DNA of 64,000 nucleotides from positions 1-64,000 of the forward strand of contig JACKHO010000007.1 of assembly GCA_020638955.1 (NCBI GenBank), read 5' to 3'. Source of the DNA: Planctomycetaceae bacterium (GTDB taxonomy: Bacteria; Planctomycetota; Planctomycetia; Planctomycetales; Planctomycetaceae). A model generated the notes under the pieces. That model was given only the letters and a program-made list of their open reading frames with translations, was not told the DNA's origin and ran no database searches. Both the position numbers and the translations under genes were made by a program. Positions 37,413 through 45,894 of the stretch are shown here, piece after piece (the first letter of the stretch is position 1; every line of letters begins with the position of its first letter).

Positions 37413-38303
37413 TCAGTTGGACTCACATGTCGGTCGTGCAATCCATACCGAGCAATGTGCATGATGCAAAACTTGTGACGTCACGCTTCCGAGAAACAGT
37501 CGCTCCCAAACGGTTTTGCCTGTGCTTCCCATGACAACCAAATTGGAATTGTGTTTGGTTGCCGCAGCGACAAGATCGTCCGACGCATGCGCCGCCACGT
37601 GAATGACTGAACTCACGTGCGGAGTTTTGTGTCGCAGCTCTTCGGCAACATGTTTCACTTTCGGTTCCAACTCACCCTGCATGACTTCGTACACCGTCTC
37701 CGCGACTGGCAAGCCAGCGTAGGGGGCGCGCTCGATGACACTGTGGATGACAATGGAATCGTCCTCGGACAAATTCAAACTTGCCAGCAACTTTGCTGCA
37801 CAGTTCGCCGCAGGTGAACCGTCGTACGCCAGCAAGATTCGTTTTACCTCCGGTGAATTCGGAGCCTCTGGCGTTTCATCGCGGCGCACAACCAGAACCG
37901 AACAGTGAGCATTCTTCGCGATTCCATCGGAAACGCTGCCAAGGAAGAACCGAGACACGGCGCTCTGCCCGCGGGCTCCAACCACAATCAGGTCAGCGCC
38001 GAGGCGGTCGGCCGCTTCAACGACTTCCTTGGTGGGGTGACCATCCAGTAACTCGGTCTGAACACTGGCGCACCAACTCCGGCAGCGCTCGGCTGCGTCA
38101 TCAATGAGCTTCTGCGACTGTGCCCGGCACTGATCGATCATGTCCTGAACGACTTCCGGCACGGACGACATGGCATGCAAATCCGCCGACGGACATACCG
38201 TCACGACGTGCAGGTCCACCGAAGTGGACAGCGGTAACTTCGAGAGCACCTGCTCTGCGTTTAGCGAGCAGGGGGATCCATCTACTGCGAGGACAACCTT
38301 CAT
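37413..38303 (-). CDS. Tandem universal stress protein
   Basis: 296 residues formed by two UspA domains (about 1-142 and 152-290). Domain 1 starts VVLAVDGSPCS and carries the nucleotide-loop pattern VGARGQSAVSRFFLGSVSDGI. Domain 2 starts ILLAYDGSPAA and carries MGSTGKTVWERLFLGSVTSQV. Both match the G-x2-G-x9-G(S/T) ATP-binding type. Tandem Usp proteins often accompany low-oxygen regulons. GGAG lies eight bases before the ATG, which overlaps the upstream cytochrome gene by four bases; both depend on the sigma-54 promoter at 38798. Confidence 0.93.
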   Translation of the reverse strand: MKVVLAVDGSPCSLNAEQVLSKLPLSTSVDLHVVTVCPSADLHAMSSVPEVVQDMIDQCRAQSQKLIDDAAERCRSWCASVQTELLDGHPTKEVVEAADRLGADLIVVGARGQSAVSRFFLGSVSDGIAKNAHCSVLVVRRDETPEAPNSPEVKRILLAYDGSPAANCAAKLLASLNLSEDDSIVIHSVIERAPYAGLPVAETVYEVMQGELEPKVKHVAEELRHKTPHVSSVIHVAAHASDDLVAAATKHNSNLVVMGSTGKTVWERLFLGSVTSQVLHHAHCSVWIARPTCESN

Positions 38304-38752
38304 TTCGCCGACTCCTTCTTCTGCTCAGCGATACGCATGCCGCGAACAAACCGATGACAGTCCATGCAGCTCATCGTAGTGTCCATCCACTTCAGTGCCA
38401 CGCGGTCGGCATTCTTCGACTCGGCCGCCTTGATGAGCTCATCGGTGAGTGAATCGAACTCCCTGTTGAACTGTCGGTACATGACGTCGTTCGAGACGCG
38501 GAACCGCTCTGCCTGACTTACCTTTTTGAGGTCCTCGGCACCTTTCTGGACCAGTTCCATGTCGTCCGTACACAGCCCTTCCAGAATCTTCCCGGAGGCC
38601 TCCAGCTTTTTACGCATGAATGCCGAAAGGGAAATCTTCGGCTCACCGGGCTGGTCGTCCGCTTGAACCGCGCTGGGACTTGCCAGCAGTGTCCACGCAA
38701 CCGCACACAGCAATGCTGTCACAAATCCTCGACCAAGTTGTTTCGCAGACAC
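38300..38752 (-). CDS. Small exported cytochrome with C-terminal CXXCH (paralogue)
   Basis: 150 residues from GTG at 38752, with AAGGAG six bases upstream; a TTG at 38758 touches the ribosome site. A signal peptide ends around ASPSAVQAD. The helical domain carries one heme motif CMDCH at 129-133. It is a paralogue of the 28163 protein, with the same length and motif order, and both lie at the edges of the respiratory cluster. It is co-translated with the UspA gene by an ATGA overlap and driven by a sigma-54 promoter. Confidence 0.87.
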   Translation of the reverse strand: MSAKQLGRGFVTALLCAVAWTLLASPSAVQADDQPGEPKISLSAFMRKKLEASGKILEGLCTDDMELVQKGAEDLKKVSQAERFRVSNDVMYRQFNREFDSLTDELIKAAESKNADRVALKWMDTTMSCMDCHRFVRGMRIAEQKKESAK

Positions 38753-38797
38753 AACCAACTCCTTGTGGTTTCAGGGAATGAACTTATTGAGGCAACA

Positions 38798-38813
38798 GGC
38801 AACTGTCATGCCA
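38798..38813 (-). promoter_or_regulatory. Sigma-54 promoter of the cytochrome-UspA operon
   Basis: On the minus strand TGGCAT-GACAG-TTGCC, matching the -24 GG and -12 GC positions exactly. It lies 45 bases before GTG 38752. It is the second good sigma-54 site within 1.6 kb, with the same orientation and downstream content type as the one at 37207. Confidence 0.77.
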
Positions 38814-38988
38814 CGCTCGGAGGATAACACTCGTTGCCGCCCGCTGAGAACCGAACAGCGACAAGATGCGGCATCTGACTACTTCTGGAAATATCCAAGT
38901 TTCACGAACACATCGCCCGCCCGCACGGAATTGGCGCGCGAGTGTGCACGGGTTGGCACATTTCGCACACACGCTGGTTCAACGGAGA

Positions 38989-40383
38989 TTACTCGTCAGC
39001 GAGTGAGGATTCGTCAAAATTCGGGTCAATGGAGAATCGCTCCAGCAGGCGATACAGCTTTCGTCGGTGAATTCCCAACAAGCGTGCGGCTTTCGCCTTG
39101 TTCCCCTTGGTCTTGCGCAGGATCGAAATAATGTGAGCCCGCTCCACAGATGCCAAATCGATGTCGTCAGCGGCATTTCTCAACACACACGGCGAGCCAT
39201 TTTGACTTGAGGAAATGGGCACGCACTTGACGACTTCGCTGGGCAGGTCATCGATTGTGATCACACCATCTTCCGCGAGTACGGTGGCCCGGTCGACCGC
39301 GTTGATAAGCTGTCGTACATTGCCCGGCCAGTGATAGTTGACAAGTGCTTCCATTGCCTCGGGCTCCAGTTCCCACTGGTCGCCGAGGAAGTGGTCGACA
39401 ATTTGTTTCACATCTCCAACCCGGTCACGTAGAGGGGGCAATTTGATCGAAAGTACGTTGAGTCGGTAGTACAAATCTTCTCGAAAACGTCCGGCGGCAA
39501 CCTCGTCGGCCAAGTTCCGGTTTGTCGCGGCAATGACCCGCACGTTCACCCGTCGTTCCAGGTGCGAACCAATCCTGCGGAATGACCCATCTTCCAATAC
39601 ACGCAAGAGTTTCGGCTGCAGAGCCGGGGTGAGTTCGCCAATTTCGTCAATGAATAGCGTGCCGCTGTGGGCGACCTCGAACAGTCCCTGCTTGCGATTT
39701 GCCGCTCCGGTGAATGCTCCTTTCTCGTGCCCGAACAGCTCGCTTTCCACCAAGGTTTCCGGGAGAGCAGCGCAATTGATGGTCACGAATGGGCGTCCCA
39801 ACCTCGGGCTGTTCTCCTGAATGGCTCGCGCCACAAGTTCTTTACCAGTACCGCTTTCTCCCTCAATAAGCACCGACTTGTCGGTCGGGGCAATCTTGGA
39901 GATGAGGCGAAACACCTCTTTCATCGCAGGCGAATCACCAATGATGCGCGGCTTCGGTTGTTCGCGCTGAAGCAGTTCGCGCAGCTGATCGTTCTCCTGC
40001 CGCAATTGCCCTCGCTGAGCGGCCAACTGACAGCGTTGCTCCAGTGCCGCCAGCGGAAACGGCTTGGTGAGATAGTCGCATGCGCCACGTTTCATGGCGT
40101 CCACCGCGTTCTCAACAGTCGCTTGTCCCGTGAGAATGAGGACTTCCGTTTCGATTTGCTGTTCGCGGAGTCTGTCGAGAATTTCCAGCCCCGACACACC
40201 CGGAAGGTTCATATCGAGAATGGCGACATCAAACCGCCTGCGCTGCAACTGATACAGACCATCTTGGCCGTTGCCAGATTCGGACACATGGTGACCATGG
40301 CGTCGCAAATACTGTGCGGCCATGCCACGGAACTCTTCATCATCTTCGACAAGCAGGATATCTACAGGCGTCGTTTCGGGCAT
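38989..40383 (-). CDS. NtrC-family sigma-54 response regulator
   Basis: 464 residues. The receiver domain (1-120) has the phospho-acceptor Asp57 in ILDMNLPG and Lys in LTKPF. The AAA+ domain has Walker A GESGTGKE at 175-182 and the sigma-54-contacting GAFTGA loop at 222-227, then the GNVRQL motif. The C-terminal Fis-type helix-turn-helix has KAKAARLLGIHRRKLYRLLE. It activates sigma-54 promoters when phosphorylated. The divergent FixL-like kinase at 40592 is its likely partner, and the promoters at 37207 and 38798 are likely targets. Confidence 0.95.
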   Translation of the reverse strand: MPETTPVDILLVEDDEEFRGMAAQYLRRHGHHVSESGNGQDGLYQLQRRRFDVAILDMNLPGVSGLEILDRLREQQIETEVLILTGQATVENAVDAMKRGACDYLTKPFPLAALEQRCQLAAQRGQLRQENDQLRELLQREQPKPRIIGDSPAMKEVFRLISKIAPTDKSVLIEGESGTGKELVARAIQENSPRLGRPFVTINCAALPETLVESELFGHEKGAFTGAANRKQGLFEVAHSGTLFIDEIGELTPALQPKLLRVLEDGSFRRIGSHLERRVNVRVIAATNRNLADEVAAGRFREDLYYRLNVLSIKLPPLRDRVGDVKQIVDHFLGDQWELEPEAMEALVNYHWPGNVRQLINAVDRATVLAEDGVITIDDLPSEVVKCVPISSSQNGSPCVLRNAADDIDLASVERAHIISILRKTKGNKAKAARLLGIHRRKLYRLLERFSIDPNFDESSLADE

Positions 40384-40451
40384 CGAATCACGAAGTCTGG
40401 TGGGGGTTTCTGTCAGCGCAAACCGTCTTAGCGCCGTTCATCACACCAATA

Positions 40452-40468
40452 TGGCACGTTTCGTGCCT
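40452..40468. promoter_or_regulatory. Palindromic, possibly bidirectional sigma-54-like site
   Basis: TGGCACGTTTCGTGCCT reads as a GG-N10-GC element on both strands: plus TGGCAC-GTTTC-GTGC, minus AGGCAC-GAAAC-GTGC. It lies between the divergent NtrC-type regulator (69 bases from its ATG) and the heme-PAS kinase (124 bases from its ATG). It could drive both, or it could be an operator with six-base arms. Confidence 0.5.
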
Positions 40469-40591
40469 ACGAAGAAGTGATTCGGACGAAATGTGGTATC
40501 AGCCAGTACTTCAAGTTCCTACGATTCTCATGTCGGGAGTTGCCCTCGCAAACTCCGGAAACGTTTATTTGACCTAGTCTTCTGTACTTTC

Positions 40592-42082
40592 ATGGCATCC
40601 AATCCACCAGCACCCCGTATCCAAGATTCCTTTTCGGAAGAAGGGTTTCTGCGCGCGGTAGTGGACACCATCGTGGACGCCATTGTCACAATTGACGCGC
40701 GCGGCATCATCCTGCAGGCCAATCCTGCAGCGCTGAAGATTTTCGGCTACACCAGAGGGGAACTGGTTGGAAACAATGTTTCCATGCTCATGCCGGCAAC
40801 CATCGGACGCGAGCACGACGGGTACCTGGAGGCATTTCTAAAGACACGTGTGGCCAAAATCATCGGCATTGGCCGACAGGTGACCGCCGTTCGGAAAGAC
40901 GGCTCGGAATTTCCCATCGAACTGGCGGTCAGTGAAGTCTCGATTGAAGGGAACACGTACTTCACGGGCATTATGCGGGATATCAGTGAGAAGGTGCGTG
41001 TCGAAGAAGCCGTTCGACAGGAACGCGACTTCAGCCGCAGTCTTATCGACACAGCCCATGCCATCATTCTTGTGCTTGATCCGTTAGGACGAATCGAAAG
41101 GTTCAATCCTTACCTGGAGGAACTTACCGGGTACGCAATCGATGAGGTGGTGGGGAAAGACTGGTTCGAAATTTTCATCCCGGAGGCAGAGCGCTCCGAC
41201 ATCCGTGACTTGTTTGCCAAAACACTCAGCGGGATACCAGTCGTTAGTAATGTGAACGCCATTCTCACCAAGAGTGGTAAGGAGCGTGTGGTTGCATGGT
41301 CGGGACGACGACTGTTGAACCTGGCGGGTGATGTCATTGGTGTGCTCGCCATTGGCAACGATATCACAGAACTGAAAGCCGCCGAGCGTCGGCTCGTTCA
41401 ATCGGAGCGATTGGCAGCCGTCGGCCAAATGGTCACCGGCCTGGCGCACGAAAGCCGCAATGCCCTGCAGCGTACTTTGGCTTCACTCGAAATGCTCGAA
41501 ATGGATGCGGGGGACGACCCCGACGCGCTGGAACTCATTCAGCGAGCGAAACGGGCGATGTCCGAGTTGCAGCGGCTTTATGATGAAGTACGCAACTACG
41601 CAGCCCCCATTAAACTGGATCGCTCAACGTTTAGTCTTACGCATTTGCTCGAAGAAACGTGGGAGCAGGTGCAACAAGTGCATGAAACGCAACGGGTGTC
41701 GTTTGATGTTCGCGTCCAGTCAGATTTAGACACCATTGAGGCCGACCGAGACCGACTACAGCAGGTGTTTCGTAACGTCATTGAAAACGCACTCGCGGTC
41801 TCTCCGTCGGAAGGACTCATTCGAGTGGCCTCGGCCAAATGCGAATTGAACGGACAACCAGCCGTACGCATTACCATCACAGACGACGGCCCCGGCCTTT
41901 CAGATGATCAGCAGCGACGAATTTTCGAACCGTTCTACACCACGAAAACTCGGGGAACAGGACTCGGAATGGCTATTGCGGCTCGAATTATCAATGCACA
42001 CAACGGCGTGCTGACGGCAACGAATCATGAGTCACTCGGCGCCGAACTTTCCGTGGCAATTCCAAGTCGGCTCAGGTCGTAG
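40592..42082 (+). CDS. FixL-like heme-PAS histidine kinase
   Basis: 496 residues from ATG at 40592. PAS 1 (about 18-140) contains EHDGYLEAF then IIGIGRQV: His75 and Arg95 fall at the same 20-residue spacing as the heme ligand His200 and oxygen-contact Arg220 of Bradyrhizobium FixL, and the KDGSEFPIEL and YFTGIMRDISE segments also match. PAS 2 (about 150-260) lacks these. The kinase core has the H-box GLAHESRNALQR, N-box NVIENAL, and G-boxes DDGPGLS and GTGLGMAIA. It is soluble, with no membrane helix. It is probably an oxygen sensor that phosphorylates the adjacent receiver protein and/or the NtrC-type regulator. Confidence 0.92.
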   Translation: MASNPPAPRIQDSFSEEGFLRAVVDTIVDAIVTIDARGIILQANPAALKIFGYTRGELVGNNVSMLMPATIGREHDGYLEAFLKTRVAKIIGIGRQVTAVRKDGSEFPIELAVSEVSIEGNTYFTGIMRDISEKVRVEEAVRQERDFSRSLIDTAHAIILVLDPLGRIERFNPYLEELTGYAIDEVVGKDWFEIFIPEAERSDIRDLFAKTLSGIPVVSNVNAILTKSGKERVVAWSGRRLLNLAGDVIGVLAIGNDITELKAAERRLVQSERLAAVGQMVTGLAHESRNALQRTLASLEMLEMDAGDDPDALELIQRAKRAMSELQRLYDEVRNYAAPIKLDRSTFSLTHLLEETWEQVQQVHETQRVSFDVRVQSDLDTIEADRDRLQQVFRNVIENALAVSPSEGLIRVASAKCELNGQPAVRITITDDGPGLSDDQQRRIFEPFYTTKTRGTGLGMAIAARIINAHNGVLTATNHESLGAELSVAIPSRLRS

Positions 42083-42097
42083 GCAGGAGCACAGCGT

Positions 42098-42496
42098 ATG
42101 GGTAGCGATTCTCCAAAACTGCGAATTGTCATCGCCGATGACGAACCGGACGTCCGAGAATTTCTCAGCCGGGCTTGCCAACATTGCGGATTTGAAGTCG
42201 TCGCCGTTGCCGAGAATGGGGCTCAACTGGCACGCTGTTGTGCTGATTGTCCCCCCGATTTGATTCTGACCGACATCATGATGCCCGAGGTCGACGGATT
42301 AACGGCCCTGGGCGAAATTCGCGAGCACATTGTCATTCCGTCAATCGTAATTACCGCCCATGATCGGCCAGAGCTCAGGTTGCAGGCCGCAGAGTTTGGT
42401 GCAGTAGCCTATCTGGTAAAGCCCATTGGTCTGGCCAGTTTGAAAGACACACTCGAAATCGCCCAACAGCGCGTCGCCGAATTGCGACGCGCCTGA
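42098..42496 (+). CDS. Single-domain response regulator
   Basis: 132 residues, a receiver domain only: acidic pocket ADDEPD, phospho-acceptor Asp59 in LTDIMMP, the conserved Thr/Ser in VITAHD and Lys in LVKPIG. A short C-terminal helix (LEIAQQRVAELRR) resembles the start of an ANTAR linker but stops there. It follows the FixL-like kinase by 15 bases and so is co-transcribed. It may act as phosphate sink or relay between the kinase and the NtrC-type activator. Confidence 0.92.
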   Translation: MGSDSPKLRIVIADDEPDVREFLSRACQHCGFEVVAVAENGAQLARCCADCPPDLILTDIMMPEVDGLTALGEIREHIVIPSIVITAHDRPELRLQAAEFGAVAYLVKPIGLASLKDTLEIAQQRVAELRRA

Positions 42497-42514
42497 GGAA
42501 CAACTTCTCATTTA

Positions 42515-43231
42515 CTACGGAAGTTCGCGAATTCGAAGGTTGCGGAAATCGATAGGTGCCCCTTCAGATTCCAGGCAGAGATAGCCCGAGGCAGGATTGC
42601 AGTTGGTGCCTCCGGAGACTTCCTCGCCATTCACCCACAACCGGACCTCGCCATTAATTCCACGAACGTAGTAGTGGTTCCATTCATTCACTCCCAGGCT
42701 CAGATTCTTGCTGGGGAAGCTGCGTTGGCCGTTCGGTGAAAGGGGTGGGAATGGTGTCATGGTCGATTTGCCGACGGGGAAGACATCGCCGTTCGTGCTG
42801 AACCAATCACCCTTCTTGCCGCTGCTCGACTCATACAGTTCTGTGTAGCCGTGGTCGAGCACCTGAACCTCAATTCCACCGGGCGGAAGGCGATTTGGAG
42901 GCAGGTCGGTCAAAGCTTCTTCTGAAGCCCACACAAACACACCCGAATTGCCACCCTTTTGGAGGTGCCGCCATTCGACGACAAGTTCGAAATTCTTGTA
43001 CTGCTTTGCCGTCCGCAGAACGCCCACGGGCTTCCCGGTGCAATGGATTTGACCATCCTTGAACGTCCAGGTTTCGGGGTCGCAATTCACATGGGCAAAG
43101 TCGGCTTCTCCCAGAGCCACCCAGCCATCGCCGGTTCCATCAATAAAGGCTTTCCGCAATTGCGGTTCGTCAGCACGCAAACTGGCCGACATGACAATCA
43201 AAAGGAATCCCAGAGCAACTCGATACGGCAT
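42515..43231 (-). CDS. DUF1080 exported protein (3-keto-disaccharide hydrolase family)
   Basis: 238 residues from ATG at 43231, giving a signal peptide (VALGFLLIVMSASLRAD). The remainder is a concanavalin-like beta sandwich of the DUF1080 type: TWTFKDGQIHCTGKPVGVLRT, FELVVEWRH, GNSGVFVWASE, PPGGIEVQVLDHGY, WNHYYVRGINGEVRLWVNGEEV and GYLCLESEGAPIDFRNLRIRE. Members are abundant in planctomycetes; some hydrolyse 3-keto-glycosides. The frame extends to 43345, but that part overlaps the palindromic repeat and precedes the signal peptide. It converges with the response regulator, 18 bases apart. Confidence 0.9.
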   Translation of the reverse strand: MPYRVALGFLLIVMSASLRADEPQLRKAFIDGTGDGWVALGEADFAHVNCDPETWTFKDGQIHCTGKPVGVLRTAKQYKNFELVVEWRHLQKGGNSGVFVWASEEALTDLPPNRLPPGGIEVQVLDHGYTELYESSSGKKGDWFSTNGDVFPVGKSTMTPFPPLSPNGQRSFPSKNLSLGVNEWNHYYVRGINGEVRLWVNGEEVSGGTNCNPASGYLCLESEGAPIDFRNLRIRELP

Positions 43232-43554
43232 GGTTGTTAACTCACTATTGGTCAAATGAAATCGAGGGAACTCACGCATCAAGTACCGTCCTCGACAAAC
43301 CAAACCAGAACCCGGTGGCACAGACATTTCTGTCTGTGTTTTCACCTGAGTGAGGAGTGGGGTTTTGCAAAAGGTTGTACGCGTAGGTCCTTGATGGAAG
43401 TCTTCTCAAATAATCGTAGCTGGGAGGGAAGGCGTTGTCAGGCGGTTAAGCAAAATGTGTGCGAACCGAACAACCCCACAGTCCCCGGCCAGCGGTCCGC
43501 ACGCTACAATTCCTCGCTTCGTTCACAACGAGAGTTTGCAGTACGGAAAAAGAA
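43232..43554. other. Divergent intergenic region with palindromic repeat
   Basis: About 320 bases between the DUF1080 and HAD genes, holding the second CACAGACA repeat. No further gene is seen. Confidence 0.6.
43314..43343. repeat. CACAGACA palindromic interspersed repeat, copy 2
   Basis: Same element as 17974-18003: GGTGG-CACAGACA-tttc-TGTCTGTG-TTTTC. Identity covers the stem and flanks, with one loop base changed. Confidence 0.8.
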
Positions 43555-44214
43555 ATGACTCTTATTCGCGCCGTCGTGTTCGACATGGACGGCATCATGT
43601 TCAACACGGAAGACCTGTTTCACTTGACCGGGCACGAGTTGATGCGTCGCCGCGGCAAAGTTGCCACGCCCGAACTGTTTCATGCCATGATGGGGCGCCG
43701 CGCACACGACGCCTTCACCGCCATGATTAACATGATGCAGCTCACTGAGACCATTCCGGAACTGCAGGAAGAGTCGGAAGCCATTTTCGATGACTTGCTC
43801 AGCAAGCACCTCGACACCATGCCCGGCCTGCATGAACTGCTCGACACCATCGAGCAGCAGAACATCCCGAAAGGCGTCGCCACCTCGTCCGACCGACGCT
43901 ACCTCGAACGGCTGCTCAATCAATTCGACTTGCTCCCTCGCTTCGACATGACCCTCACCGCCGAAGATGTCACGCAGGGAAAGCCGCACCCGGAAATCTA
44001 CCTCACCGCAGCTTCGCGATTAGGCGTCGATCCTCACGAAATGCTTGTCCTCGAAGACAGCGAAAACGGAACCAAAGCCGCGGCAGCCGCGGGGGCTCAC
44101 ATCGTTTCCGTTCCCCACGACCACAGCCGGCACCACGACTTTTCCGTTGCCAAAGCCGTTGTCCCCCAGTTGAATCACGACTACGTGATGAACCTGCTTT
44201 CGCAGAAATCATAG
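43555..44214 (+). CDS. HAD-superfamily phosphatase (beta-phosphoglucomutase-like)
   Basis: 219 residues from ATG at 43555 with GGAAAAAG upstream. HAD motif I VVFDMDGIMFNTE provides the nucleophile Asp and the acid/base Asp; motif II is GVATSSDRRYL; motif III has the Lys in GKPHPEIY; and motif IV is LVLEDSENG. The cap is helical (type C1), as in phosphoglucomutases and small sugar or glycolate phosphatases. The exact substrate is not determinable. An upstream start at 43459 would add 32 unlikely residues. Confidence 0.92.
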   Translation: MTLIRAVVFDMDGIMFNTEDLFHLTGHELMRRRGKVATPELFHAMMGRRAHDAFTAMINMMQLTETIPELQEESEAIFDDLLSKHLDTMPGLHELLDTIEQQNIPKGVATSSDRRYLERLLNQFDLLPRFDMTLTAEDVTQGKPHPEIYLTAASRLGVDPHEMLVLEDSENGTKAAAAAGAHIVSVPHDHSRHHDFSVAKAVVPQLNHDYVMNLLSQKS

Positions 44215-44683
44215 CCAACTCGTCAGGCTTCGCGCTGTCGGGATTCGCTCCACCGTCGCCTGGAATGTTCAGGCCGATGGCCCAGAAACACTGAGCACAA
44301 TCGATGCGAAGTCGACGGACGGCTCGAGAATTCGCAATTCTGGGATGCGCAACTCCCACGATTCTCAATGTCCTCGGGCTGCAGCCGTCACGTCTACACG
44401 CCGATTGGGACTGCATGTTTCGCAACTACCTACCTGGAAACGCTTTGCAACGCAGACAAAGCCGTGACAAACGCAGCAGAACTTTGACGGATGTTTGAAC
44501 ATCGGCTGACACTCTGTACCCGAAGATTCTGATATGTTCCGCTCGCCTTGGAAGCAGTGATGGCTTTCAGGCGACTGTGACACGGACATCCACTCAGCCG
44601 CATCGGCTTAACGGAAGTCCCAAGTGACTCAGGCGAATTGCTGACAGGAAGTCTGCAGTTGCCGTAAAAAACAGGAAAGTGAA
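44215..44683. other. Intergenic region, no gene seen
   Basis: About 470 bases upstream of the desaturase gene. Only short frames without motifs are present; no repeat or clear promoter was recognised. Confidence 0.5.
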
Positions 44684-45718
44684 ATGCCTCCTACCGCAAT
44701 GGATTCACCTTCGGGTGTCATTGAATACGAAACCAGCTCCGCCGTTGAAATTCCGGAAGAGTTGGCCACTCCACAGGCTGAACCGCAACCGGCTCCGCAG
44801 AAAAGTCAGAAGGCCCAGGAACGCCAGGAAGTCTATGACGGGTTCAGCCCCGAGAACCTGCGTTGGGGCAACCTGAGCTGGGTTGTGATTTCGTTCATTA
44901 CCATGGTCCACGTGGGCGCGCTTGCCGCACCGTTCTTCTTCAGTTGGTCCGGACTCATTGCAGCGGTCGTGCTGCACTGGCTGACATGCAGCATTGGCGT
45001 TTGCATGGCATACCATCGCTGCCTTTCACACAAATCGTTGAAGCTGCGTCAACCAGCCAAGTTCCTGGCCACGTATTTTGGTGTTATTTCTGGTGAAGGT
45101 TCTCCCCTGATGTGGGCCGCCACTCACCGTGTGCACCACGGTCGCTCTGACAAAGAAGGCGATCCTCACTCTCCCTACGATGGCCCCATGTGGTCGCACC
45201 TGTTCTGGACGTTCGTGCAAAACAGCCCTCGCAAGTTCGACCTGCTGGTTAAACTGTACGCTCCCGATCTGGCCAAAGACCGTATGCTGCAAATGTTCGA
45301 GAATACCTACGCCTTCTGGCTGTGGGGTACTGGACTCGCTCTGGGCGTCGTTGGCTACGCGATTGGCGGCTGGTACATGGCTGCCTCCTGGGTACTCTGG
45401 GCGTTTTGCCTGCGAATGGTTTGTGCCTACCACAGCACCTGGTTCGTAAACTCGGCCACCCACATTTGGGGATACCGCAGCTACGACACCACCGACCACT
45501 CACGCAACTTGTGGTGGGTCGCCATCCTGGCTTACGGCGAAGGCTGGCACAACAACCACCATGCCCATCCCCGTCTGGCCAAAGCGGGTCACCGCTGGTG
45601 GGAACTTGATCCCACGTGGTGGACGATTTCCACGCTGCGTGCCATCGGACAGGCCTATGATGTCGATGACCGTGTCCCGGACGCCGGCAACCGTCAGGCC
45701 GACGAAGAGGAAGAATAA
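44684..45718 (+). CDS. Acyl-CoA/lipid desaturase
   Basis: 344 residues. After a Pro/Gln-rich cytosolic leader of about 55 residues come membrane helices and the three histidine boxes of membrane di-iron desaturases: HRCLSH, HRVHH and HNNHH. Spacing and the GSPLMWAATHRVHHGRSD context match delta-9 stearoyl-CoA-type desaturases. It introduces a double bond in fatty acyl chains in the cytoplasmic membrane. AGGA lies seven bases before the ATG. The acidic tail (EEEE) is unusual. A clear terminator follows at 45789, so it is monocistronic. Confidence 0.94.
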   Translation: MPPTAMDSPSGVIEYETSSAVEIPEELATPQAEPQPAPQKSQKAQERQEVYDGFSPENLRWGNLSWVVISFITMVHVGALAAPFFFSWSGLIAAVVLHWLTCSIGVCMAYHRCLSHKSLKLRQPAKFLATYFGVISGEGSPLMWAATHRVHHGRSDKEGDPHSPYDGPMWSHLFWTFVQNSPRKFDLLVKLYAPDLAKDRMLQMFENTYAFWLWGTGLALGVVGYAIGGWYMAASWVLWAFCLRMVCAYHSTWFVNSATHIWGYRSYDTTDHSRNLWWVAILAYGEGWHNNHHAHPRLAKAGHRWWELDPTWWTISTLRAIGQAYDVDDRVPDAGNRQADEEEE

Positions 45719-45788
45719 CGTCTCAAACCGCTGGCCCGTCTCGTCTCCTTGACTGGAACAGGCCGTGAAATTCTTGAGACTTTCGCCC

Positions 45789-45835
45789 ACACCCCTTTCT
45801 TTCACTCCCGAAGGAAAGGGGTGTTTGTTATTACT
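45789..45835 (+). terminator. Rho-independent terminator after the desaturase
   Basis: Eleven-base stem (ACACCCCTTTC at 45789-45799, complement at 45814-45824), loop of 14, followed by a T-rich tract. It lies 70 bases past the stop. Confidence 0.8.
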
Positions 45836-45894
45836 TAGAGCAAGTCTAAACCGGCACTTGCGCCCACTGACGCACTCTAACCGCTCCATCGCAT

